Assembly: GCF_023159225.1 (NCBI RefSeq)
Contig: NC_063167.1
Location: 6,789,734-6,853,733, forward strand
Direction: 5' to 3'
Origin: Perognathus longimembris pacificus
Taxonomy: Eukaryota > Chordata > Mammalia > Rodentia > Heteromyidae
Length of the DNA: 64,000 bases
Shown: one piece after another, positions 22,001 through 35,667 of the stretch
How positions within the stretch are numbered: position 1 is the stretch's first letter
Layout: each line of letters begins with the position of its first letter
Position numbers and translations under genes: made by a program
The notes under the pieces: model-generated
What the model saw: only the letters and a program-made list of their open reading frames with translations
Database searches by the model: none
Told to the model about the DNA's origin: nothing

Positions 22001-25000
22001 TGGTTCACCAGGGATAAGAGTCTCACAGACTTTTCTCCTCTGGCTGGCTTTGAACTGTGATCCTCAGATCTCAGCCTCCTAAGGAGCTAGGATGACAGGC
22101 GGGAGCCACCAACTCCTGGCTTCTTTCTTACACGACTGACCCTGCTACCCAGACTCTTGCACACAAGAGATCCTTCTACTTATTCCACACATCGCCGAAG
22201 TTCTCTGCCAAGACCAGGGACTCAGAAGTGCAATGAGCTGGAGAGAAAGCAGGTGTGGAGGGAAGGGGAGAAAGCAGAATGGACAGAGAGAGACAAGAGA
22301 GGCAGAAGAGCAGACATGGGTGTTCTAATGGGTGTTACCTGGCGGACAGGCAGCTTCTAGGGAGTAGGCATAGGGTCCCCCCACCAGCCAGAGCGGCAGC
22401 AGCTCCATGGAGACGTTCTGCACCTGGGGAAACAAGACAATCCCCTCTGTGACCCCAAAAAGTGTTCCTTCCCCAGGCCCGATCCTCTACCCTACCGCCC
22501 CCCCCAACACCAACTCCCAACTAGTATCTCAATTAAACCCCCCAGCGTGCGGGAGCTGGGGCCAGGCCACAACTGCTCTCGTGTAACCAGGAAATATTAT
22601 TTCGCGGGGCTATTTTTAGCAGGAAGCAGGCTGGGAGCAAATGTCACATGAGCTGTCTTCTCTTACCCGGCAACTTTGGGCTATTTAAAGAGATGGTAAT
22701 TTCGTCTCTGCCACGATGATCAGGACGCGCTGAATTCATGATTGCCGGAGCCCCTCATCTGCCGAGCCGAGCACTTTACGCTAATGGGACCCAATTTTCC
22801 AAACCTGCCTGCCTAAATCTGTCCGGTCTCACAGGCAGCCGCTCGGAGGGTGGTGAAATGCTTTGGGGTGCCCTGATCCCGAGATTCCCCGCCGCCGCCC
22901 CCTCCCCCACGTCGGGCAGAGCTGTTCCCCGCTGACCTCGTGTCTCTGCAGAAAGCCTCGCCTGGGGCTTCGCACGGTGACCGTGGTGACATTGATAGCC
23001 ACGCGCAGCCCCATCAAGCTGGCATCCTCCAGAGAGGCCACCATCTCCCCTCGAAGGGACAGCAACCACGGGGTCTAGAGAGACAGGTGGTGTTCATGAA
23101 GCCAGCGAGACACGGTCCCTGGGGATCGGGGGGGGGGGGGCTCATGGGGGACACTCAAAGATGACAGCAACATCTTCCCATGGAGAATGGGCCGGCCCAG
23201 GCGGGAGGATGGCAGCCACTCAGGGGCCTGTACCCCTGAGTTTTAGGGGACACACAATGTGGCTGAACATAGCAGCACAACAGCCAGTAGGCCCACAGCG
23301 CGGCAGGGCCCTGTCCTTGGTCCCTGGCAATCAGGACCTTGGATAAAGGTGATTGGCTGATGATGGGAGAAGGGCGGGGAGAGGCTGGAGCCTAGGTCCT
23401 AAGACAGAGCTGAGAACAGGCACTGGGACTCTGCTGCAAGTGCTGGGGGGTTGTGAGGCGGAGGTGGGGGCCCAGCTCCTCCCCGGAATCCTAACCTCTC
23501 AGGAGGCTGAGATCTGAGGATGGCACCACAGAGCCAGCCGGGACTGGAAAGTCCCCGGGACTCTTATCTCCAATGAAGCACCAAAAAGCTGGAAGTGGAA
23601 TTCAAGGGGTAGAGCTCTAGCCTGGAGTCGAAAAGCTCAAGCACAACACCTCAGTCCTGAGTTCAAGCCCCAGGACCAGCACACACACACACACACACGT
23701 AATAACATCTTGAGCAGCAGAAGGAAAAGAGGGGACCGATGCGTGCTGCTCAAACAGGTGGCTTCCAAAGGAACAAACTTGCTAGGAATGTGACATGAAG
23801 CCCTGGGTTCGATTCCTCAGCACCACCATACAGAGAAAAAGCCAGAAGTGGCGCTGTGGCCCAAGTGGCAGAGTGCTAGCCTTGAGCAAAAAGAAGCTCG
23901 GGGACAGTACCCAGGCCCCGAGTTCAAGCCCAGGACTGGCCCAAAAAGAAAAGCACAAACTCTGGTCGCTGGGTCCTTGGTAGAATTTTCTCTCAGGAAC
24001 ACTTACCTCCCCACCCCCTCCAACTCCCGCCCAGCAGCTGGACTTCAGGCCTGGAGGGCACCAGAGAAATCTTTGCAATTCCCCGACCAAGACGCCAGCC
24101 CTCCAAGGCCGATGCGTCCACCGGGGCGCTCTCCAAGACAGGAAGACCGAGCAAGTCAGCCCCTCCTGCCTCAGCCCAGGGCCGGTGACTCACGTCTGTC
24201 ATCCTAGCTACTCCCAAGGCCGAGATCTAAGGACTGAGGTTCCAAACCAGCCCTGAAAGATCAATCAGAGAGATCCTTCTCTTGTGGAATCAGCAAGGAG
24301 CCAGACGTGGAGCTGGGACTCAGGTGGTAGAGTGCTAGCCTTGAGTGAAAATGCTAAGAGCAGTGCCCGGGCCCTGAGTTCAAGCCCCAGTACTGACACA
24401 AAAGCCAACAAAAAATATCTTTTGCCTCAGTTCTTTCCTGAGCCTGGAAAGTTGCTCCAGCCCTGCCTACCTGTCTGCTGTGGTTCCTCAGGGGCAGGGG
24501 CCGAGAGACCTGCGGAACACAGAGGAAGAAGCAACAACGTGAACAAGCAAACAGTTGCCGGAGCCGGGGAACGCCACGGGAGGCCGGCGCGGGACCCACA
24601 GCTGCCTTGTTTGCTCATTAAGCCAAGAAGATCGTTTATGCTCTTGGACTCAAGTGTCAATAGACCCAGGGAAATGTCACCACTTCAGCTGCTTCTCTGG
24701 GCTGGGCCGGGGGGGCAGCTGGGGACCCGGGCACAGCTCGGGAGGCCGAGGGTGTGTGTGAGAGGCTCAGACACCTGCTGTCCAGAACTGGTCACTCTAA
24801 ACACCACGCCAGTGGCTCACGCCTGCAACCCTAGCTACTCAGGAGGCTGAGATCTAAGGATCAAGGTTCAAAGCCAGCCTGAACAGAAAAGCCCGTGAGA
24901 TTCTTATCCCCAATTAACCAGGAAAAAGCTGGAAGTGGACATAGGGCTCAAGGGGTAGAAAGTGCCAGATGTCCCAGGTCCCCTGGGAATAAAGAAGCCA

Positions 25001-27891
25001 AGTTGACACTTTCAGCACTGATCTGAAGACAGTTCCAATTAAACCAGGACAGCGAGCCCCCCGGGCAGGCCTCGGCACACCGAGGGCGCTCTCCACCCCC
25101 TAAACGAGGCCCGAGGGGTTTGGGGGTGAGCACAGGCCCTGGCTATGCCCCCCATGGCCTGCGGTGCCACCTCTGCCCAGCTGTTGCCCCTTCTTCTGTC
25201 TCCGAACCCCTTCGTCTTCGCTGCAGGGTAGGGAGGTAGAGGCACAGGATGTAATCACTGGCCAGCAGAGAGCACCAGGAAACCCAGGCTAGCCCCGCGG
25301 ATGGTCCCCGAAATGTCTTGGTGTTTGGGACCCAGGTGCTAGTAGCTGATACCCGAAACCCTAGCGTCCCAGGAGCCTGAGATGCGAGGATCACAGTTCA
25401 AATCCAGCCCAGGCAGAAAAATGTGAGCGTCTTCACCTCTCATGAACTACCCAAAAAGCCGGAAATGGAACTGCGTGGCTGCAAAAGCTAAGCGAGAGTG
25501 CTCAGGCCCTGAGTTCAAGACCCGATACCGGCACCAAAAGAATAAAATAGAATAAAAAGAAGGAAGGAAGGAAGGAAAAGCATGATCAAGCACGCAGGCC
25601 AAATGCTCAGTGCCCTTTAAATGATCATGCTCAGACTATATTTAGGGCTCACGGACATTCCTCAGGACCTGGGCAGCCTTCGCTGGGAGCAATCGCTAAT
25701 CACCGCGTTGAGTTTACGGGTGCCCCCGGGCACACTTAACCCAGGGCAATGAATAGTTATTGCGCTGCCTCTCGCTCAGGGCCTGTGGGCACACTTAAGC
25801 GAGCCTCACAGATCGCTGTGAGCAGGGCACGGCTGGGGTACACCCTTGGGCCCCCCTGCGCCATCAGCAGGGAGAGGCAGAGTATTAAATATCTATGTGT
25901 CCTGTGCCCACAGCTGCATTTAGCCAAGGGCAAGGCCGGTGAAACAGCTTTAATTAAAACTTAATGCAAGTTCAAGGTGCAGCCACGGAAGCAGCCGCTG
26001 CGAAAGTCACCAGGAATGAATCAGTCGATTCGATGAGCTTCTCCGGGCAGGGAGGAGGAGGGCTGGGGCAAGGACTTGTCTTTGGTCTCTTGTGTGACGC
26101 CTGCTTCTCCACAACTCTGCCCAAGGATGGCGGGGGGGGGGGGGTCCCCGCCGGCTCCCACACCCTGGCTGGCAAAGGATTCAAAGGCAGGTTAAGGGGG
26201 CCAGGAGCAGGGGAGGTTGGCCAACGCGGGAGCCTGGCAGGGAAATCACTTTCTCAGCCATTCTCTCCTGGTGGCTGTGGACAGACACCAGCAGCACTGT
26301 TCCCCCTTGTGGCAGCTCCTAGAATTACAGGCCCAGTGCGGAGGAAAACCTTCAGCCGGGATTATGAATGGCAATGTTGGGGTGGCTAGGCGGAGACCTA
26401 GCGACTCTTAAAAGCGCCAACTCTAGGCTTGTGGTGGTCACACCAGACCATTAAAAATGCAGATGGGGGGCTGGGGATATAGCCTAGTGGCAAGAGTGCT
26501 TGCTTCGTATACATGAGGCCCCAGGTTCAATTCCCCAGCACCACATATACAGAAAATGGCCGGAGGTGGCGCTGTGGCTTAAGTGGCAGAGCACTAGCCT
26601 TGAGCAAAAAGAAGCCAGGGACAGTGCTCAGGCCCTGAGTCCAAGCCCCAGGACTGGCAAAAAAATAAATAAATAAATTTTAAAAATGCAGATGGGATGT
26701 GGCTTAGTGGTAGAGCGCTCGCCTAGCATGCATGAAGCCCTGGGTTTGATTCCTCAGTACCACACACACAGAAAAAAAACAAAAAACAGAAGTAGTGCTG
26801 TGGCTCAAGTAGTAAAGTGTTACGTTTGAGTAAAAGAAGCTCAGGGACAGTGTGCCCACGCCCTGAGTTCAAGTCCCACAACTGGCCAAAAAACAAAATG
26901 CAGATGGAGCTGGGAGCCGGTGTTTCACGCCTATAATCCTAGCTACTCAGAAGGCTGAGGCCTGAGGATCACAGTTTAAAGCCAGACCGGGCAGGATAGC
27001 CTGTGAGACTTTTATTTCCAATCAACTATCAGAAAACCGGAAGTGGCGCTGTGGCTCAAAGCCATAGAGCACTAGACTTGAGTGAAAGAGCTTAGTGACT
27101 GCACCCAGGCCCCGAGTTCAAGCCCCACAACTGACCAAAAAAAAAAAAAAAAAAAGCTCAAGGATATAGCCCAGGTCCTGAGTTCAAGCACCAGCATCAG
27201 CACAGCACACACAGAAAATGCCCCATGGAATCTGGTACCCAGCCCGTAGCCATGAACATCTGCAGATGTTGTCTGGTGTCTGGCACATGGCTCCTCTACC
27301 AGCTGCCTCTCCTGACCACGTTGCCAGGCTCAGAAACAGTAGGCACTTGCCTGGGCCTTTGGAGGGAAGCCCAGCCTAGGCTGTCCCTCCCAGGCCCCCC
27401 TCCCCGTCCCCCTCTCCCAGTCCCCCCTCCCAGGGCCTCTCAGGGCCCCCTAGGCCCCGCCCAGGCGCTACCTGAATGAAGGAGGGACTACAGAGGACGC
27501 TCAGCTGGCCAGGCCTGGTCGGGACCGCGGGACACTTCATTATGTAGCGATCGCTCTGCTCCAACCCCTTCACCCTTTTGCGCAAGATTCTGATCTCCAG
27601 CCTGTAATTTGCGTTCTGGAAAGAGGACGACATGCGTATGCACACACGAAAGAAGCGAACACAGCCGAGAGGCCACCATCAGAGGTCAGTGTCTGTTCGC
27701 TGTGCGGGAATCAGTCTCATGGAGAATGGATGAGAAGCGAGACACAGGCCCGCAGGGATGGGGGGTAGGGTCCCCCCTTTTGGACTCGACCAGATTGCCC
27801 CACCGGGAGCCTGGGCACTGGGCACAGCTGTGGATCTCAGGAAGGTCACCCTTGGCCACATAGAATGGGAGCTTGTACCTGTACCCCCTGG

Positions 27892-27929
<38 letters not shown>

Positions 27930-30900
27930 TCAGGAACTCATGCTTCCCCTTTGCTTTTTGTTTAACACTGGTGCTCTACCACTTGAGCCACAGCTCTGCT
28001 TCTGCCATGTTGGGTGGCTCACGCGTGTGCAGGCCGAGTTCAAGGTGGCGCTTCCTCCACATCAACCTAGTGGGTCACGGGGGGCCTGGGTGACCTCGGC
28101 ATGAGCCTCGTGGGGTCTGAGGTGGGTGGGGTGAGGAGATAGTGACAGAGAACAGCAGTTTCTGAACGCCCTTCCCCCCCCCCCCCGAGGGACCACACCC
28201 TGGGCCCAGCCCAGCAAGGGACGACCAAGGGACACAGGACAGGAGGAAGAGATGGCAGAAAGCCATGATGAGTCCCCGGTTCCCATAGCTCAAGGACTGT
28301 GCCCTGTGCCGGGCCAGGAGGCGGGCATCAGCCACTGCTGAAATAGAGGCCTCCCCCCGCACCCCAAGACGCCTCTGCTCCCCTCCCCCTCCCCGAGCCT
28401 CTTTCTCCGTGGAATGGCCCAGTGATGGATGGACCCTGTAGCCAGTGATGGAGGCTCACGCCTGCAGTCCCAGCCCCTCAGGAGGCTGAGATCCGAGGAT
28501 CCCGCTTCCCGGACAGCCTGGGCAGGAAAAGGCAGGGAGACTCCGCGCCAATGAACCACCCAAAAGCCAGAAATGGAGCTGTGGCTCAAGGGGTAGAGCG
28601 TTTGGCTTGAGCGACTGGACAGCACCCAGGTTCTGAGCTCTCACCCCAGGACTGCCACAAGAAGAAAGCGAGAGGAGAGAGACAGAGACAGAGAGAGAGG
28701 ACTGACTGGCTTTCCCGGGGCTGGGAGCATGGTTCGGGTGGTAGAGCACCTGCTGTGTAAGCACTAGGCCTTAAGCCCGATCCTCAGCAGTGCCACACAA
28801 AACAAAACAACAGCTTTCCGAACCCACCTCCTTTTGCACAAAGCAGGCCGAGTACAGTGCCCGGAAAACGAAGTGACCCTCGGACTCGGGACGCAGGAGG
28901 TAGCCGCACTTGGCCAGCAGCGCGCCCTGGCTGCCGGGGGGCCTGCGGGTACCTGCGATGAGAAAGGCCCGGCGCTGTGGGGACCCCAGAGGCTGCTTCT
29001 CTGTTGAGGTTAAAGCTTCAGTCGCCCCGTCCACACCCGGGGCCTCCACCCCGCAGTGCCTGGCAGGCTCCATCACCTCCCCTCTCCCGGCCCATCCCAG
29101 CTACTGTGTCTGTTCTCACCTCCTCCCTCCTTCCTCACAGCCTCGAGGTCCTGTTCAAACCTGAGTCAGACCTGTCTGTCCTTCTCCACCTCCATTTCTG
29201 AACCAAGCATCCCAGGTGCACACCTGCCTCAGGGCCTTTGCACTGGCTGAGCCCTCTGCTTCCTTCCCAAAGCACTGATTATCCCATCACCTGCTCTTTA
29301 ATTGCCGTATTAAAACAAGCGATGCTTTGCTGCCCTCCACCCACACGTCAGCTTCATGGCCCCAGGACTGTTTGTTTTTTTCTGCACTGAGGCATCCTAG
29401 CTGTAGACAGGAGTCTTGGTAAATAGTTGTTGGATTGGAAGAGACACAAAGAGAATTTCAGCCAGGTATGGGAGTTCACACTTGTGATCCCGGCTGCTCA
29501 GGAGACCGAGCTCTGAGGATCGCAGTTCAAAGCCAGCTCAGGCAGAAAAGTTCATGAGATTTATTTCCAAGTGGGAGGTGGAGGCGTGTATGGTTCAAGG
29601 GGTAGAGCACCCAACTAGGGCAGAAAAAGTCAAGTAAGAGCATGGGGCCCTGAGTTCAAGCTCTAGTGCTGCCACAAAAAAGGTGGGAGCATCTCACTGC
29701 TAAAGGGATTATAGACAGCTTTTATGATCTCGTTTCCAGGTTTCTATAATTATCTTGTGTTGCTTTTGTCTTGTTACTGTTGTTGTGTTGGGTCAATCTG
29801 GGGGCTTGAACTCAGGGCCTGGGCACTATCCTTTAGCTTTTGTGCTCAAGGCTACTAGCACTCTGCCACTTGAGCCATGGCTCCACTTCTGGTTTTCTAG
29901 TGGTTCACTGGAGATCAGAGTCGCAGGGACTTTTTCTGCCTGGGTTGGCTTCAACCTACAGTCCTCAGATCTTAGCCTCCTGAGTAGCTAGGATTACAGG
30001 CGTGAGTCCCCAGCACCTGGCCTGTTCTGATTTTTGTTTTTAATCCTGCTTTCAAAGTCCAGAGTTTCATTTTCAAATGCCTGATTGTGCCATTGATAGG
30101 AGATGGGTGTCCCGGGTGGGGGAAGGTGGCTCTGGGCAGCGTTTCAGTCCCCATCTAAATTGTCTCCTGGCATGCTTTGCTTTCAAAAAGCAAGGCGGCT
30201 TCCAGAGCTATCTTTAGCTAGAGATCAAGACGGGAGCGAGGTTTTTGAAAGGTAGATCGCTGGGGAAATAAAGTGTCTAAGCCTGGATGTGCAAATTGAC
30301 CCAGATCATTTTAGTTTTGCATTCACGTTTGCACGTTGTAAATATTTGCCTGGCAACCCACTGTTCACACCTGCTCGCTGTCCCTTCAAGATTATGGAAG
30401 ACAGCAGGCGTCTCGGCTCGCCACCCCACCTGGCAGGGCTGGGTGGCAGCGAAACTCCTTCCAAAGCCACAGGTGCCTCTGACAGCGCCTAAAACTAATG
30501 GCCTGTGGCTGGCCGCTGTGACTAATTTTCTGATTATTGACTTTATGATTTTACGCTTAAAACTTCTTTGTAATAACACACAGAAAATGTTTAATGGGCT
30601 CTATCCAGAGCCATAAAAATTACTTATTGAACAAGTGTTTTAAAACTATTAATCTATTGTTTTCCATTAATAATGGCTCTCCAAAGAACAGGCGACAGCT
30701 TAATGTATCCACAGCACTTCTCCTGGAGAAAGTGGCCTTTTAATACACCAAGGCTCCGGAGACACCACATCCCACCTGCCCATTGGGCCTCTGACCCTCC
30801 CGGGGTGGAGCTGGGCCTTGCCAGTCAGCCTAGGCTTTAGAGGAATTTCTAGAATGACGCTGGTGGCTCACGGCAGGAATCCTCACTACTCAAGGGCTGA

Positions 30901-33900
30901 GATCCGAGGATCACAGTTCAAAGCCAGCCTAGGCAGGAAACTCCATGAGATTCTTATAGCCAACAAACTACCACAAAGCTGGAAGTAGCTCCGTGGCTCA
31001 AGTGGCAGAGCATTCACTTGGAGCAAGAAAAAAGCTCAGGAACAGCGCCTAGGCCCTGAGTTCAAGCCCTAGGATCACCACCAAAAAAAAAAAAGGAAGA
31101 ATTTCTAGAATGAAGCTGGTGCTGGTGGCTCACACTTATAATCTTAGCTCCTCAGGAGGCTGAGATCTGAGGATCATGGCTCAATGCCACCCCAGGCCAA
31201 AAAGTCCCTGTGAGACTCTTATCTCCAACTAGCCACTCAAAAACCAGTAGTGGGGCTGTGGCTCAAGCGGTAGAGCACTAGCCTTGATCACAAAGAGGCT
31301 CAGGGACAGCAGTGCACAGGCCCTGAGTTCAAACCCCACAACCAACCAGGAGAACAAAAAAACTGTCCTGAAGCTGTGCAGCCGTTTCTGGACCAGGGCA
31401 GCGTGGGTTGGGGAGCACTCGGCCTCTAGATGGACACTGCTTCCCAGGTGTCAGGTCGTCGATTCAGCAAATACGCGCCGGCAACGCCCTAAGCACCAGG
31501 CAGTGTCCTCCGTCCTGCAGACCCCATCACCAAAGAGCCAGCGCTCGGCCTGCGCCCGCCCGTGTGGACCACCGGGGAAGACGGTCTCCAGCAGGGCTGG
31601 CGGGACGGTGGGACCGGGTGGGTTGTGGCCCTGGCGGCTGTGAGCAGAGACGGAAGTGACAGGAAGGAACAGCGGACAGGAAGGGGGAGGGGAAGGCCCT
31701 GGCCAGCCAACAGCTGCCCCTTACCTGGTGGGCGCAGGGCGCGGGCCAGCCACTGCCGCAGCCCCTCCACCCGGGGCCTGGGGATCCGCAGGGCCATGTA
31801 GTCCGAGAAGCACTCCACCTTGCCTGTGGGGGGAGGGGACAGGCGGGAGGAGGGGAGCGAGGAGGAGGGAGGTGGACTGCCCCTCCCAGCCCCGCCTCAG
31901 TGGCAAAGGGCACAGGGTCGTCCTGACAGCGGCCGGAAGCAATGTGACTGAATAATAAGTGAGGGAGCACTGAGTCAGCGCTGAGTCTGGGTCTGTATCC
32001 CACTCTGTTCCCCGTGCGTGTGAACAGGTGTATGTGTGCATGTGTGTATGCATGTGCATACATGTATGTGTGTGCATGCGTGTGCGTGCGTGTGCGTGTA
32101 CACACGCGTGTGTGCATGTTCGCTCAGTTTCTTCCCATGAAATGACTGCAGATGAGCGTGCGATGATGATGGTGGAGATGGGGGTGACGGGGGTGGTGGA
32201 GATGGTGGGGGGATGGGGATGGGGTGGCTATGAACCCCCGCAGCATCTCCCAGCTCATCAGAAAGCCAGGAAAGAGAGCGCCCGGCGATGGAAAGAGTGT
32301 CAGCACACGCCTGACCCGGCGTACCGTTGCTCTGGGGCTTCAGGGTCATGAGGGCAAACACAGGCAAAGGGGCCCCGGGGCGTGGAGGCGTGGCCCAGGT
32401 GGCAGAGCACCAGCCCAGGAGCAAAAGCATCAGATGCTAAGTTTGAGTCCTGAGCTCGGACAAAAAAGGGAAAAATGGGGCTCGGGTGTCAGCGGCGCAC
32501 GCGTTGGAAAAGATGCCGGGGAGGCCCCACGTGGGTTCAGGATTCAAATGACCCGGTGAGCAGGAACTTTCTCCCAGGTCGCTGGGCTCGCTCGTTCTCG
32601 GACCCCGAGGCTCAGGTGAGGCCACAGGTGGCAGGCATGGGGAGCGGGCACGGGCAGCGGGCACAGGACGCAGCCAGAGTTGAGAGCAGCATCCTGGAGG
32701 AGCCCCGCGCTGCCTCTGACCACCCCACCTCCCCCCATTTCCCCACCAGCCACAGGGATCTCCACGCGGAACACAGGCCACGCCAGTCCCTTCTCGCAAC
32801 CGCCATGGCTCCCTCCTCCCCTTGGAAGAAAGTCAAAATTCCTTCCTCCGTTCCTGCAGACTGCCCGCTTTTCCAGCCTTCTGTGCTTGGTTTTTTTTTT
32901 TTTCCACCTCAGGGCCTCTGCACACATGGTCTCCCCCCCACCCCCCCTTTTTGTTCTTGGTCATGGGGCCTGAATTCAGGGCCTGGGTGCTGTCCCTGAG
33001 CTCTTCAGCTCAAGGCTAGCACTCTACCACTTTGAGCCACGGCGCCAGTTGTGGTTTTCTGGTGGCTCACTGGCGATAAGAATCTCACGGATTTTCCTAC
33101 CTGGGCTGGCTTTGAACCGCAACCCTCAGATCTCAGCCTCCTGAGTACCTGGGATGACAGTCACGAGCCACGAGTGTCCAGCTGTTCCCTGTTTCCGAAA
33201 CACCATTCCTCACTCTTCACCAGGCTGCCTTCTCACCTCAGCTGAAAAACCACCTCCTCCAGGAAGCGCCCCCTGACCCCCTGACCCCCTGACCGGCCCC
33301 GGCAACTCGACTCGCTCCCCTGCCTCCGAGTCTCTCTTCCGTGCTAGCTCACATCCCAGTTGGGAATCGCCGTTCTCTGCTTGCTCAGCAGATTGCTATT
33401 GCTTCCACTGGAGTGAGGCTAGGTGGGGATGAGCTTGTCTTTCACTCGTGACCAAAGGCTTGGGGTGGGTGGGGCAGGGGCTGTGGTGGTCCTGCCAATC
33501 ATTCTGGGCCTGGGGCAATTGCTTACATCAGTGTCTGGGGCCCAGCAGCTGCTAAATATACCCCCAAGGAAATGGCTGTGGTTGGAACCTGGGTGGCCCG
33601 AAGACGGGGAATGAGAGGGGAGTCAGTTTCCCTCCTGCCTCCCTCCCCACACACACCACAGGCTGAGAGGCATAGATGACACTAACTCGTTCCCTGGTTC
33701 ACCGTGCATACGCCCCGCCTAGCAGCCCCAGACTTCCACCCCGAGCACACAGGCATTGTCTGCAGCCCCGCAGGTGCAGCGCCAACAAGGCAGCGAAGAA
33801 TCTTCCAGAACCTTGCTGGATGACACCTTTCCCCCAGAGTCCAGCCCAGGCCTCCAGAATGATCCAGAGATGACAGGAAGCTCATGTTTCCCAGGCTTCA

Positions 33901-34627
33901 GAGGTGAATTAGCTGATGACTCGAAAAATGGGAAGGTAGGGGGAAAAAAAATCTTCCGTCCTGGGCGAATTTCTCATTTAACATGAATCCTGCACCCTGC
34001 CGGGAAGGAGGACACTGGGGGGGAGGGGGAGGGGCCCTGGGGTGACCCGGGGGTACCTCAAGTCCCCGCTCTGAGACTCCATCTGCAAAGTGGGTATCTG
34101 CACAGAGAAGACTACCCTTGGCCAAAGCAAAGGCTTGGCCCCCTGGCTCCTGGGAGGAAAATGCTAAGTTGTTGCAAATATCGCTTTGTTTATATCTGGG
34201 GACAGGCTGCACCACATGCCTATGTAAATGATGTGATTTTAGGCAGGGAATTGGGGACAATAGGGTTCCCATGATTCGGCATCAAGGGAGTACAGGCTAA
34301 GGTGGGCCGTGCACGTGGTCAGCCAAGCTTCGTAGCTGAGCCCCCTTAAAACGCTGGACGTCGAAGCGCTGGTAAGCAGACCAGGTTAGCAACACCCTGT
34401 CCGATTGCTACTAGTGGAAGCCAGTGCTGTCCACCTGTCCCCAGGGAGACAGGACACCGACAGGTTCCTGTGGGTCCTGCCCTGAGCACTCTCTCCTTAG
34501 CTGAATTTAAACAGCGTGCTTTCTCTGTCATGAACCACAGCCTTGAGATCTGTGAATCACGGTGAATGAATGATGCTAAACAGTGGCCCTGCAGTTGGTG
34601 TCAGAAGTGAAGGGGGCCCTTAAATCT

Positions 34628-34680
<53 letters not shown>

Positions 34681-35635
34681 CAGTACTAGGGCCTAAACTC
34701 GGGGCCTCACACTCTTACTTGGCTTTCTCTGTTCAAGATTAGCACTCTACCACTTGAGCCACATCTCCACATTGGGCTTTTTGCGGGTTAGCTGCAATGG
34801 AGTCTCTTGAAAGCCGGCCACTGATGGCTCACGCCTGACATCCTAGCTACTCAGGAGGCCGAGATCTGAGGGTCATACTTCACAGCCAGCCCAGGTAGGA
34901 AAGTTCATGACATTTTTATCTCCAAATAACTACCAAAAAAGCCAGAAGTAGAGCTGTGGTTCAAGGGGTAGAGCGCTAGCTTTGATGATCAAAGTTCTGG
35001 GACAGCTCCTAAGCCCTGAGTTCAAGCCTCAGGCCTGACACAGAAAAGAAAAGAAAAAAAAAAAGGTTCTTGCATTTGTTTGCTCAGAGCAGCTTTGAAC
35101 CATGATGCTCAGATCTCTCAAAGATAAAATGAGCTGCGGCTGGGGAAAACCACAGCGCCGGGCCTGGCTGAGAACGAATGGTCCCTCCAGGTGGCTTCTA
35201 TAGAGTGCTCTGCTTGCAGTGGCTGGGGGCAGAGCCCCGGGGACAGCCTGACTGACATCCCGGCTCAACCTCCTCCAGAGGACCCCGACAAGTCCCACGT
35301 GCCTCCCGAGCATGGCCTCCATGCAGAGATTTCTGCTGTGGTTAGACCACACGAAACCTCCATGCCAGCCTGCTTCCAAACAAGTGTTCCTTGCACGGGC
35401 ACTGGAAGCTCACACCTGTCATCCTAGCTACTCCAGAGGCTGAGATCTGAGGATCACGGCTCAATGCCAGCCTGGGCAAAAAAAAAGAAATGTCTGTGAG
35501 ACTCTTGTCTCTGGTTAACCACCAAAAAGCCAGAAGTAGAGCTGTGGCTCAAATGGTAGAGCCACTGGCCTGAGTGGAAAAGCCAAGTAAGAATGGAAGG
35601 CCCTGAGTTCCAACCCAGTACTAGCACACACATGC

Positions 35636-35667
<32 letters not shown>

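Noticed and set aside
31975..32430. Minus-strand frame starting MLLLLGWCSATWA, looking like a CIROZ signal peptide
   Set aside because: Its start lies in a tRNA-like SINE fragment, and the 40,086-40,111 exon fits the required splice phase far better.
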